From: Uranotaenia lowii
Lineage: Eukaryota; Arthropoda; Insecta; Diptera; Culicidae
NCBI RefSeq assembly: GCF_029784155.1
Contig: NC_073691.1
Coordinates: 92,803,617-92,867,616 of the forward strand
Length of the DNA stretch: 64,000 nucleotides
Direction: 5' to 3'
The notes below the pieces were generated by a model, which was not told the DNA's origin, searched no databases, and saw only the letters and a list, made by a program, of their open reading frames with translations. Of the stretch, positions 37,001-45,146 are shown in pieces; the stretch's first letter is position 1; each line of letters opens with the position of its first letter. Made by a program: the position numbers and the translations under genes.

Positions 37001-37353
37001 GGTAAATTTAAGTACCCTAAACATCGATATTCAGTTCCGTCCGCTGTGCTTACCCTTACTGCTGCAGGTTGGATTTCCAAGCCATACTTCTCGGCAAATT
37101 CGGCTGAATTTGTTACGCTTATCCCAGCCCCTGAATCAAGAAGAGCGTTAATCTCAGTGTCGAAAACCTGAACACGGATATGTGGACATTTATTCGTATT
37201 TATTCTAATATGATGAATTTTTAATAATGGGTCGAATTCTGGAGTTTTGGGAACACAATGTTGCTCAGGGGTGTTTGAACTCCCAACTTCAAACCCCTGT
37301 TTTAGTTTCCCTGTTGTTGGCGACTTGTTCTTGCGTAATTTTTCGCAGAACAA
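34072..37353 (-). CDS. Gypsy-2 pol polyprotein
   Basis: 1,093 residues, entered by -1 frameshift from gag rather than from the first Met. In order: aspartic protease (LLDSGAGISVTNS), reverse transcriptase (FSIIDLKDAYFQIPL, CPFGVTNAPFTM, catalytic VYLDDIVVA), RNase H (ESDASENAVGAAL, then KYAAVEKECLGVL) and integrase. The integrase has a zinc finger ending CRQCLPCQ and the catalytic DFVGPLP, LTDNGTQF and NNTERVN. It makes the enzymes for maturation, cDNA synthesis and insertion of Gypsy-2. There are no internal stops or missing catalytic residues, so it may be functional. Confidence 0.95.
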   Translation of the reverse strand: MFCEKLRKNKSPTTGKLKQGFEVGSSNTPEQHCVPKTPEFDPLLKIHHIRINTNKCPHIRVQVFDTEINALLDSGAGISVTNSAEFAEKYGLEIQPAAVRVSTADGTEYRCLGYLNLPFQYKGITRVVPTIIVPQISRKLILGADFWDSFGIHPMIDVGNGLEKLETSDTVPNSQICFNIEPSDEFPNLTKNDSDSTLDIPTFDIPEEPIPENIETEHELLEQERAELIEAVKEFAFTAPGKLGRTHLIEHEIVLKDDAKPRNQPVYKCSPYIQKEIDAEIERFKELGAIEECYSEWTNPLVPVRKSNGKIRVCLDSRRINAMTVKDSYPMQNMQNIFHRLESAKYFSIIDLKDAYFQIPLKKESRNYTAFRTSKGLFRFKVCPFGVTNAPFTMCRLMGAALGFDLQPQVFVYLDDIVVATKDLSEHLRLLREVAKRLRNAGLTISLEKSRFCRKQVMYLGYLLTDRGVSIDQSRIEPILNYARPKSLKDIRRLMGLAGFYQRFIPNYSRITAPITDLLKKEKKIKWTAEAETAFQELKSLLTSAPILANPDFTKQFIIESDASENAVGAALVQVQDGETRIIGYFSKKLSATQKKYAAVEKECLGVLLAIDNFRHYVEGTRFKVVTDARSLLWLFKIGAESGNSKLLRWALRIQSYDIELEYRKGKNNITADCLSRSIEAISVTTLDPEYEELIKDISSNPEKFKDFRVIDGEVWKYIKSANHQDDPRFTWKRYPPQAERNSIIQQEHNKAHFGYEKTLLAIKERFHWPKMNAEIRKFCRQCLPCQTSKAVNINTTPPMGSQKPVEYPWQFVTLDFVGPLPASGKNRATCLLVATDVFSKFVLVQPFREAKAEPLTEFVENMIFRLFGVPEIVLTDNGTQFTSTKFTNLLKTYHVNHWLTPAYHPQVNNTERVNRVITTAIRATLKKEHKHWADDIQSIANAIRTAIHNSTKHSPYFVVFGRNQISDGREYAKIRDKHQAVEKDQGTIVEERQKLFEEVRSNLAAAYKRHEKTYNLRSNQSCPRYIPGEKVLKKAFDLSDKGKGFCKKLGPKYEPCVVRKVLGSHTYELEDQQGKRIGVYFADQIKKLHTYS
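37266..37311 (-). promoter_or_regulatory. -1 programmed frameshift signal, gag-pol
   Basis: On the minus strand the slippery heptamer GGGAAAC (37305-37311) is in the correct X_XXY_YYZ phase of gag, and the gag stop TAA follows at once. After five bases comes a stem-loop: CAGGGGTTTGAA pairs with TTCAAA-CA-CCCCTG, twelve base pairs with a 2-base bulge and an 8-base loop. Slipping back one base at the heptamer puts the ribosome in the pol frame. GGGAAAC is a known retroviral -1 site. Confidence 0.85.
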
Positions 37354-39170
37354 CTCTCACATGTTCGAATGGTGCGACCAAGTTTACCGCAACCGAAACA
37401 GAATATTACTCTTGGCCTCGAACAATCTCTCCATCCGTGTCCTTCCTGTTGACAGTTCCAACAAGCGGTTTTTGTTGGAAGGTGATTGTTGGAAAATTGC
37501 TGTTGCTGTTGGAAAACGGGTGGTTGGTTAGCTTGTTGTTGCTGCTGGAAAACGGGTGGTTGGTTAGCTTGTTGTTGCTGCTGGAAAACGGGTGGGTGGT
37601 TAGCTTGTTGTTGTTGTCCATAAGTTTTCTGCGGTGGTGTCTGCTGATGATACAGATTCGTCCCCTTCGACATTTGGTGGTATGAACGGCTGTTCATCAC
37701 ATTCACGTCTGCTGCCTTCTCGTTTTCCTCTGGATCTGAACCCACATCAATGTTATTGATTCCGCGCCGAGGTTGAGGGTCCCAAGAAGCTTGTAGGGAT
37801 AGGTCTGTTGCATCGATCTTATAGTTCAGCTTTATCAAATGGTCCAAATTTTCAACATCTACTACAGAAATTCTGTCATGATAGTGATGTCGCATGTTGT
37901 CCCAAATGACTTCGAATTTCCTTCTTTTAGACATTCTCCTCGACAACATACGATTCAGCTTTTCGATCTCGGTAACGTACGCGATAAAAGATTCGCCCCT
38001 TTGCTGTTTTCGATTGTGAATCTTTAGACGAATCCCTTGGTCCTTGTTAGGGTTACCAAACCTGGTTCTCATCAGCTTCTCGAAATTGTCCCATGAGTGG
38101 AAATTGTCTATGTACGTAAAAAACCAGTCGGAGGCCGATCCCTCTAGAAGCAAATGGATGTCTCGTAACAACCTAGTTTTGGGAACCCCTTCAATTTCGG
38201 ATAGTTTGTCAACTTTGTAAAGAAAGTCCTCAACACTAAGTGAGCGAGAATCCCCCGAAAATTTGATCTTCCATTTTTCTACTCGATGCGAATCATCCCC
38301 CCTACCTCCATGCCGAGTTCGTGGCCTATAGTCTCTATGGCTTTCCGATTCCGAATCGCTCTGGCCATATCCTCTGTCTTTGTCCCTGGGTCTGTTATCC
38401 CTCTTGGCATCGTAGAATGAATCGTCTTCTTCACTTTCGTCTTCGTCGTCCTCTAGATGTCCTTTCCGAACCGTTGGGCTAGTGTTAAATTGGTGTTGTG
38501 TCCATTTGCTAGAGCTTGGAGTTTCGTGGGAGTTGGTACGGTTTCCTTGTGAGTCTGACATCAATGTCCACATGGCGGTTATCATTTCCTCCATATGACT
38601 GAGACGTTGGTCCACAGGATCCTTTACCTCGGTCCTTGCAGGAGTTGCAGTCGGTTTTGGAATCGTCCCTAGACTATTCCTTGGGTTTCCGGTTTGTTCA
38701 TGGTTACTGGTTCCCGGCGCTGTAGTTATATTTTGAGTAAGAAGCTCACGGATCTGCTCTTTCATGGGCGTTGTTGGAAGGACCACTTTATTTGCGCTCA
38801 TCACATTTTCGATCCGCCGAACTAAATCCCTACGCATTTTCTTCTGGTCTTCAGAAGCTGCCTGTAGTCGTTTAGCTCGATACCAGTAATGCAGCAACCT
38901 GGACTCATTTTTTGCATCCATCTTCTTCCGATGGATAGATTTCTCGATGCTGGACAACTGTTCCCCCAGGAGGCAAAAATAATCAGACACTGATTCACTT
39001 GACTGATAGTTTTGTTTTTTAGACAAGTCATCGCGAAAAATCATTCGTAAAAGCCTTTGCTTTCCTGCTAAATCGAGACTTTTGGTTACATCCCCAAATC
39101 TACCGCGTATTTGTAACTCGTAGTTAACCTCTTCATTGTTTAAATGTTCCGCACACGGAAACCGATCCAT
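37302..39170 (-). CDS. Gypsy-2 gag polyprotein
   Basis: 622 residues. The N-terminal half is charged and partly serine-rich; a capsid-like region follows, with SDWFFTYIDNFHSW and RGESFIAYVTEIEKLNRM typical of Gypsy gag. A glutamine-rich segment carries three near-identical copies of QQQANQPPVFQ (about 37490-37615), then a zinc knuckle CWNCQQEGHGWRDC and a second one in which the His is replaced (CFGCGKLGRTIRTC). It would form the particle and bind RNA. It overlaps pol by 52 bases in a different frame. Confidence 0.9.
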   Translation of the reverse strand: MDRFPCAEHLNNEEVNYELQIRGRFGDVTKSLDLAGKQRLLRMIFRDDLSKKQNYQSSESVSDYFCLLGEQLSSIEKSIHRKKMDAKNESRLLHYWYRAKRLQAASEDQKKMRRDLVRRIENVMSANKVVLPTTPMKEQIRELLTQNITTAPGTSNHEQTGNPRNSLGTIPKPTATPARTEVKDPVDQRLSHMEEMITAMWTLMSDSQGNRTNSHETPSSSKWTQHQFNTSPTVRKGHLEDDEDESEEDDSFYDAKRDNRPRDKDRGYGQSDSESESHRDYRPRTRHGGRGDDSHRVEKWKIKFSGDSRSLSVEDFLYKVDKLSEIEGVPKTRLLRDIHLLLEGSASDWFFTYIDNFHSWDNFEKLMRTRFGNPNKDQGIRLKIHNRKQQRGESFIAYVTEIEKLNRMLSRRMSKRRKFEVIWDNMRHHYHDRISVVDVENLDHLIKLNYKIDATDLSLQASWDPQPRRGINNIDVGSDPEENEKAADVNVMNSRSYHQMSKGTNLYHQQTPPQKTYGQQQQANHPPVFQQQQQANQPPVFQQQQQANQPPVFQQQQQFSNNHLPTKTACWNCQQEGHGWRDCSRPRVIFCFGCGKLGRTIRTCESCSAKNYARTSRQQQGN

Positions 39171-39589
39171 TTTTCTTTATTTAAATCAATAGAACTTGTG
39201 ATCAACAAAAACGTAGCAAATGGTAAAAAAAATAAACTTAATGATATGTATTTGAAAAAAGAAATGAATGAACTAAAGATATGTAAAAGTGAGAAAGAAA
39301 AAAAAAAATATAGCCAAAAATATGATAACGAATGTAAATATGGGAAAAAATATTTGAAGGAAAAAAAATGAACTGGTTCCCCAAGCCGTTTGTACAATCT
39401 AATAATTGTACTTTTTAAATAATAAGAACTAATTACTATAAAATAAGGCAACAATAAAAAAAAAAAATATATGCAAAAATAAAAGTTCAAAAAGAAAAAT
39501 AAATTCTATTTTCCTTAGCCGAAGAAAAACTAAATGAGAAAATTACCAACTCTTATGATTATTCGTGCCTTTAAAACGTTGGGCGCCAC
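39171..39589 (-). other. Gypsy-2 leader with primer-binding site
   Basis: The leader is strongly A-rich on the plus strand (T-rich in the transcript). TGGCGCCCAACG on the minus strand (39577-39588), one base from the LTR, fits the 3' end of a lysine tRNA. Confidence 0.85.
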
Positions 39590-41615
39590 TGCAACGGGAG
39601 GCAGTGGGCGAATTGGGATCTGGGTTGTTAGCGGATGATTTAAGCGCCACTCCGAGGAGACCAGCCGCCTTTTGATAGCTTGCCCGGCTTTTGAGACCCA
39701 ACATAGGGTGGGTGTATATTGTATTGGCCCAGATCAGACTCAACCTACCGACCTCAACCGTCGATCATCCATCAATATCCCCGACTAATTGGTCGAAAAA
39801 TCTACAAAAATTCAGACTGGTTGTTCGGTTGGCCAAAAAATATCAACTGACTGGAAAAACTATATTTCCAGAATTGTCTTCAGCGGACCCACTTTCCCCG
39901 AACAAATTCCCCAGGATTGCTTCGGAAACTGGAAAGGGGTTGGATGGAAAAAGAAACAAACTAGAGTCAACCCAACTCAAAAAAAAAACTCTACTCTACC
40001 GAACAACCGAAAAAAACGTGAACCTTAACCTTTCATTAAAAACATCGTTTATTTGGTCTCAAAAAACGTTTGTTGCAACAACTAATTTATTTACATTTTC
40101 TGATGGTGGTGGTTGGTGTTTGTAGGATTAGTAAGGAGTGTATTTTACATTTAGGTGGGTGGTTTTGGCTTCTACATTCCTCTACATACTACTAATTCTC
40201 CTCAGAGATTTCTCCTACTCATCACTAGCGCCTCTAGCGCTGCCTAGGCATACTAAACCTTCCCAAAGTTTCCCCGGATGGGGGTATTTGTCGGTAGTTT
40301 GAGAGTGCTTTTCCTAAAGTTTCCTTTAACTTGACAAGGAAACGGTGCGGTTTTTTCTTTAACACCACCGGAGGTTATTCCAACCTCATCGGTGGACCAT
40401 GGATTTTATGTATATAAAAAAATATACCGTAAGGGGAATTGAACCCGGGCCCTCTAGGTCCTCAGCTGGGAACGTAGCCAAGTGAGCTATTTGCTCATAT
40501 GTAAGATCGCCTTAAAAAATGGGAATCAACATCGGATTCCAATCATGCGCATGATATAATATGGTTTTGGAGTACTCACGTTGCTGGGCAATCAAACCTC
40601 AATTAGCTTTCGGTTGATCCCCAGACCGTCGTTTCTGCTGCTGTCGATGCTGGTATGGTCGTCGCCGGGTGGTGTCGGGAAAACTGCGTCGCTGCCGTGA
40701 TGTGTGGCTTCGGCGGTAACGGTATGCGTCGACCCGCAGTGGATTTCCTTGGACCAGGTGGTGATGATGTTTGTAGGCTCGCGTGGGCTTCGTACCTGAT
40801 CCGTTTCATACATTAGTTACAGGGAAAAACGCACTAAAAACCATTAAAAATTACCGTGTTCTGCTCTTTGAGTTATCACCCAACGGTATTGCTTGCACTT
40901 AGGACACTCTTAATCGCACTCTAATTTTGGGAAGGTTTTAAAAAAAGACATTTTTATGAAAAACTTAAAATCCACGTTTTTTTATAAAGTACCTTGTGGT
41001 ACCAATGCGGACCCGAAATAAAAAAAACTTGCAGTCCAGCCTACTCCACAGCCCAAGGAAAAGTGATCGAGTACTTGCATCAGCCCTCAGATCAGAACAG
41101 TCATCTAATTTCCTGACCGGAACTTCGTAATCGTTAGCGAACGATTACGAATGTTCACGAAAAACCCTCTTCTTTTTCACATATTTTTCTGGTAACCAAC
41201 CCGAGATATTGATATCCGATCTCGGGTGTAGATTCTAATTCCCGATTCTTACCAATACAACCATAAGACCTATCATCTGGTGGGGTCAACGCCCGGACAT
41301 GCATCAGCTGGTGGCGATATCTCTAGCAAAGTTTCGCCAAATCCCTTTAAAACACCCAGATCCGCTTTACGAAGAAAAAGAGTTTTTCCGTGACGTCACG
41401 CTCTCGATGGGGTGCGTCGAGAGTTTTGTTTACTCTCCAAAATATTTCTCTCCTACTCGGCTATGCTCTTGCATGGTTCATTAGTTCTACAAATAGAATG
41501 ATTATCGGCTTTGCAGGGATGGCTATTTTCAGCTAGGCGTTCATTCGGTCTACTCAGGGATGTTCAAGTAAAAAAAAAAAAATACAAATTATTTGATTTT
41601 ATCCATACTGCTACA
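39590..41615 (-). repeat. Gypsy-2 5' LTR
   Basis: 2,026 bp, offset by 10,047 from the other copy and identical to it wherever compared, including a 13-base A run near its right end. Confidence 0.95.
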
Positions 41616-41831
41616 ATATTCCGAAATTTCACCTAAAAACCACTACAATTGAAAGATATTAATGACCTGAGCAAACATTTGAAATTGACTTTGCCATTCA
41701 CTTGAAATTCACTTGATCGCTCACTTAAGTGATTTCACTTGACCGGTCACTTAAAATTCACATGAATTTACGTATGGCGCAAATTCACTCCAGATGTCAC
41801 TTACCTTTAAAGTGAAAATTATTTTCGGTGT

Positions 41832-41969
41832 ACCACAACTTCAACCTCATCGAATATGTTACCGAGTACATCGAAGATCAATTCACCTACCAGGGTGGAC
41901 CACACTTCTCGTCCTAAAAGAGAAATTCGAATTCCAACGAAACTTCAGGACTATGAATTGGAATATTAA
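41832..41969 (+). pseudogene. Displaced C-terminus of Gypsy-1 pol
   Basis: Forty-five codons and a stop, in frame with each other, ending LQDYELEY. They were cut off from the main Gypsy-1 frame by the insertion at 28831-41831 and lie just before the polypurine tract GAAAAGGGAAAGA (41979-41991). Confidence 0.8.
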
Positions 41970-41991
41970 GTGAATTTTGAAAAGGGAAAGA

Positions 41992-42180
41992 TGTTGCATT
42001 ATTGAAGTACCCCTCGTCAATTGAGTTCCGTGTAGAGAAAAGTATGTAGAGCTTGTAGAGAAATAAAACATGTAGAGACATTCATTCGTTCATGTATAGT
42101 TACGCAGTAAAGACGTTAAAATAAAGTTCTAAGCTAAATTGTTATCGTTAATTCTTGCGTTTTATTGAACGACTAAAACA
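41992..42180 (+). repeat. Gypsy-1 3' LTR
   Basis: 189 bp, preceded by a polypurine tract and followed by the GTGAC duplication at 42181-42185. Confidence 0.95.
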
Positions 42181-42386
42181 GTGACTGTACAAAATCTGAT
42201 GGCAGGGGTTAAGCGTAAGGCCCGGCAATTCGGATTTGGAAAAGCGGAAGCCTAACTGAATATTTTTCCTGAATTTTATACTAATTAAACTTGAAAAAGA
42301 AATTTAATATGATTTTTTAAATAAACGATATCACCGATTTACACGCGTTTTCCCTTGACAAAATTTTGACCGTATCACCCTTTAAT

Positions 42387-42982
42387 CACTGATCATACTG
42401 ACAGGACACTTAAAGCAGAAACACAATACAGCGTCGGTCGTCGCGTCACGTCAGCGGTCAACGCTGTCGATAAGTACTAAAACGCGGACGCGACGCACCC
42501 GACGATTTTTGCATCACAATTCAGCGTCAAGAGACATCTTAGATGTCTCTTGACGCTGAATTGTGATGCAAACATCGTCGGGTGCGTCGCGTCCGCGTTT
42601 TAGTACTTATCGACAGCGTTGACCGCTGACGTGACGCGACGACCGACGCTGTATTGTGTTTCTGCCTTTAGAACAAAAATTCGATCATTTTCTGGCTAAT
42701 TTTTTTCGTCAAATTTAGCAGGTTCGCAATACCGACGGCAGGTGGCGAACTTATATTTTTTCCGGTAGAAATTCCCTGTAGGAAAAATATACCTGTTTTG
42801 CAGGATTTTATCGTCTGAATTGCCTGTTTTTTGCGAAAGTCGGGTGGCACTTTCTAACTGGGATAGCATTTCTTCAAATCGATCGATGCGCACTCTGGAA
42901 TCGATATTGGGTACTATCGATTTCAGAGTGCGTAAATTATCCAAAAAACGAAATCGACTGTCCAGTCAGTATGGTCAGTGAA
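42387..42982. repeat. Inverted repeat pair around the hairpin MITE
   Basis: TCACTGATCATACTGACAGG at 42387 onward is matched on the opposite strand by sequence ending at 42982, over 23 bases with about two mismatches. Between them lie the MITE and an 18-bp hairpin (42888-42905 with 42915-42932, one mismatch). This may be another TIR element of about 600 bp; I could not fix a target duplication. Confidence 0.5.
42413..42667. mobile_element. 255-bp foldback MITE with TTA duplication
   Basis: Almost perfectly palindromic: two 127-bp arms around one central base, with about two mismatches. The flanks are TTA (42410-42412 and 42668-42670), fitting PIF/Harbinger-type target choice. The arms are GC-rich and full of CG steps. 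A transcript would fold into a long double-stranded RNA. No coding capacity. Confidence 0.9.
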
Positions 42983-43523
42983 TCAATTATTGTTTCTGGG
43001 ATGGCTGCAGATTTGTGGATTAAGCAATGTTTTTGTTCTTCCTCAGTCGGTTGAATGGATCTCGGCTGCGGCCAATTTTTTTCTCTCTGCTATAGAAATC
43101 CTGGTCCTTTGAACCAGAAACTATCCGTATTCAATTGACCTCCTTGTCCCTGCTTTGTAGCCATGTCCGCAACGTTTTGTTTCTTAGGTACCCATCGCCA
43201 ATCAGCAATGGAGGTCGTCGACAAGATCTCCGATACCTGGCAAGCTACAAATTGCGAGTAGCGCCCATGGTCTGACCGAATCCACGCCAAAACGGTACTC
43301 GAGTCTGACCAGAATATTGTCCGTGTTACGTTCACCTTGCATCCTTCCTTGATAAAAGTTTCCAAGCGTGCTGCCAAAACCGCAGATCGCAACTCCAGCC
43401 GGGGAATCGACCAGTGGCGTAAAGGAGCCACTTTGGTCTTGGCTGCAATGAGAGCACACCGGAAACCGTCTACCGAAATAGGGATTCTAAAATAGGCCAC
43501 CGCTGCATACGCGTCTTCGCTTA
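42983..43523 (-). pseudogene. BEL/Pao RNase H region
   Basis: SEDAYAAVAYFRI, the IPRLELRSAVLAARL segment, FWSDSSTVLAWI and WVPKKQNVADMATK are typical of the Pao RNase H part. An in-frame stop at 43090-43092 follows GPGFL; WPQPRSIQPTEEE continues beyond it in the same frame. Confidence 0.8.
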
Positions 43524-43528
43524 CGTCG

Positions 43529-45141
43529 CACAGTGGGCCAGGAACCACACTTTTACGGTCAAAATTGACTGCAGGCCTGAGGCTTCGTTGTAGCTCATCG
43601 GTGTCTTCGACAAAGTTACTCGACTATATTTGCGCTATCTATTGATGGATTTGAAATAGTTCTATTTTTCTTCGCAAGGTGGCGCCAAAATCTAACTTTT
43701 TTCAGGAGCAAGATACAGGCATGGTTTCTTCTACAAAGTTGTTTATTATACCTTTAGCATCAACTTTGTAGAACATTATTAAGCTCTATGTTTTGTACTT
43801 ACCTTCCAAAAACAGTAATTTGAGAAAACCTTGCCAAAAAATGGTTTTTTTCACCTATTTTTATTTTTAGCTTTACAATACCTCAAATTTCCACAGTATT
43901 TGATTGGAATAGACTCAAATGAGATATTCTAGTGGAAAACTTTTTCGATTCGCAGACTTTTACTGTCAAAATCGCAAAAACTAGGTTAAAATTATACATT
44001 TTTCAAGTTGCAATAACTTGCTTGCGAGCAATTTGACGCACCTCATTTTTTGAGAAGTGACAGTTGTGATTATGATCTAAATGCATGTAAAAAATGTCGG
44101 TGGGTTCTCGTGGGTTCCTTGCCAAATGATTTAATTAAGTTGGTTAATTTTCAATGCAAATTCACATATTAAAAGACCTTTTTCAAAGAAAACATCCGCA
44201 TTTCTCGTAAAAAAGTCGAATTTTCATTGTTCAGTTATTGGATGAATCTACTGCTTGTTGAGTTGATGCTTGAATAAATAGTTCAGCACATTTTTCGCAC
44301 TGTGAATCAAATTTTTAAAAATCAAAATTTTCAAAAATTATTAAAAAAAACAGTTTTAAATTATTTTTTATTTTTTAATAAATTTTATCAAATGTGCTTT
44401 ATCGCTTAATTAAGCATCGCAATGGACTAAAGCAATAATAAAACGACGAAAATTCGACTTTTCTACGAGAAATGCGGATGTTTTCTTTGAAAAAGATCTT
44501 AAAATGTGTGAATTTGTATTGAAAATTAACCAACTTTATTAAATCATTTGGTAAGGAACCCACTAGAACCCACCGACATTTTTTTACATGCATTTAGATC
44601 ATAATCAAAACTGTCACTTCTCAAAAAATGAGGTGCGTCAAATTGCTCGCAAGCAAATCGCTCGCATTGCAATTTGAAAAATGTATAATTTTAACCTAGT
44701 TTTTGCGATTTTGACAGTAAAAGTCTGCGAACCGAAAAAGTTTTCCACTAGAATATCTCATTTGAGTCTATTCCAATCAAATACTGTGGAAATTTGAGGT
44801 ATTGTAAAGCTAAAAATAAAAATAGGTGAAAAAAACCATTTTTTGGCAAGGTTTTCTTAAATTACTGTTTTTGGAAGGTAAGTACAAAACATAGAGCTTA
44901 ATAATGTTCTACAAAGTTGATGCTAAAGGTATAATAAACAACTTTGTAGAAGAAACCATGCCTGTATCTTGCTCCTGAAAAAAGTTAGATCCTTGCGGAG
45001 AAAAATAGAACTAATTCAAATCCATCAATAGATAGCGCAAATATAGTCGAGTAACTTTGTCGAAGACACCGATGAGCTACCACGAAACCTCTGGCCTGCA
45101 GTCAATTTTGACCGTAAAAGTGTGGTTCCTGGCCCACTGTG
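43529..45141. mobile_element. Transib-like foldback transposon
   Basis: 1,613 bp with inverted arms of nearly 700 bp and a central AT-rich loop of about 225 bp. The ends are CACAGTGGGCCAGGAACC, flanked by the 5-bp duplication CGTCG (43524-43528 and 45142-45146). The interrupted BEL frame confirms the boundaries. A CACAGTG terminus and a GC-rich 5-bp duplication are the marks of Transib. At both ends CAAAA begins 24 bases after the heptamer, where a 23-spaced nonamer would sit. No transposase is present. Confidence 0.8.
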
Positions 45142-45146
45142 CGTCG

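Larger units (their letters stand above)
29543..41615 (-). mobile_element. Ty3/Gypsy element 2, complete
   Basis: A 12,073-bp element with two 2,026-bp LTRs (TG..CA on the plus strand) and a 4-bp duplication ATAT (29539-29542 and 41616-41619). Transcription is on the minus strand. The order is 5' LTR (right), lysine-tRNA-type primer site, gag, pol in the -1 frame, a 2.5-kb tail and 3' LTR. The LTRs show no difference where compared, so insertion is recent. All expected enzyme motifs are intact. The lineage may be near mdg3/Blastopia, but that is a guess. Confidence 0.93.
28831..41831. mobile_element. TIR element with CACTTAAG subterminal repeats
   Basis: Both boundaries are set by interruption of the Gypsy-1 pol frame. 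The ends begin ACAC and are followed by many short CACTT/AAGTG motifs in both orientations (28845-29060 and 41690-41820), as in non-autonomous TIR transposons with subterminal binding sites. Without the Gypsy-2 insertion it is about 925 bp. No coding capacity, and a target duplication could not be fixed, so the superfamily is open. Confidence 0.6.
24299..42180 (+). mobile_element. Ty3/Gypsy element 1
   Basis: 189-bp LTRs with TG..CA ends and one visible difference between them, a 5-bp target duplication GTGAC (24294-24298 and 42181-42185), a primer-binding site and a polypurine tract. It encodes a single gag-pol frame of the kind with Mag-like or K02A2.6-like polyproteins. It lies inside the Tc1 transposase and is itself split by a TIR element at 28831-41831. 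Confidence 0.9.
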
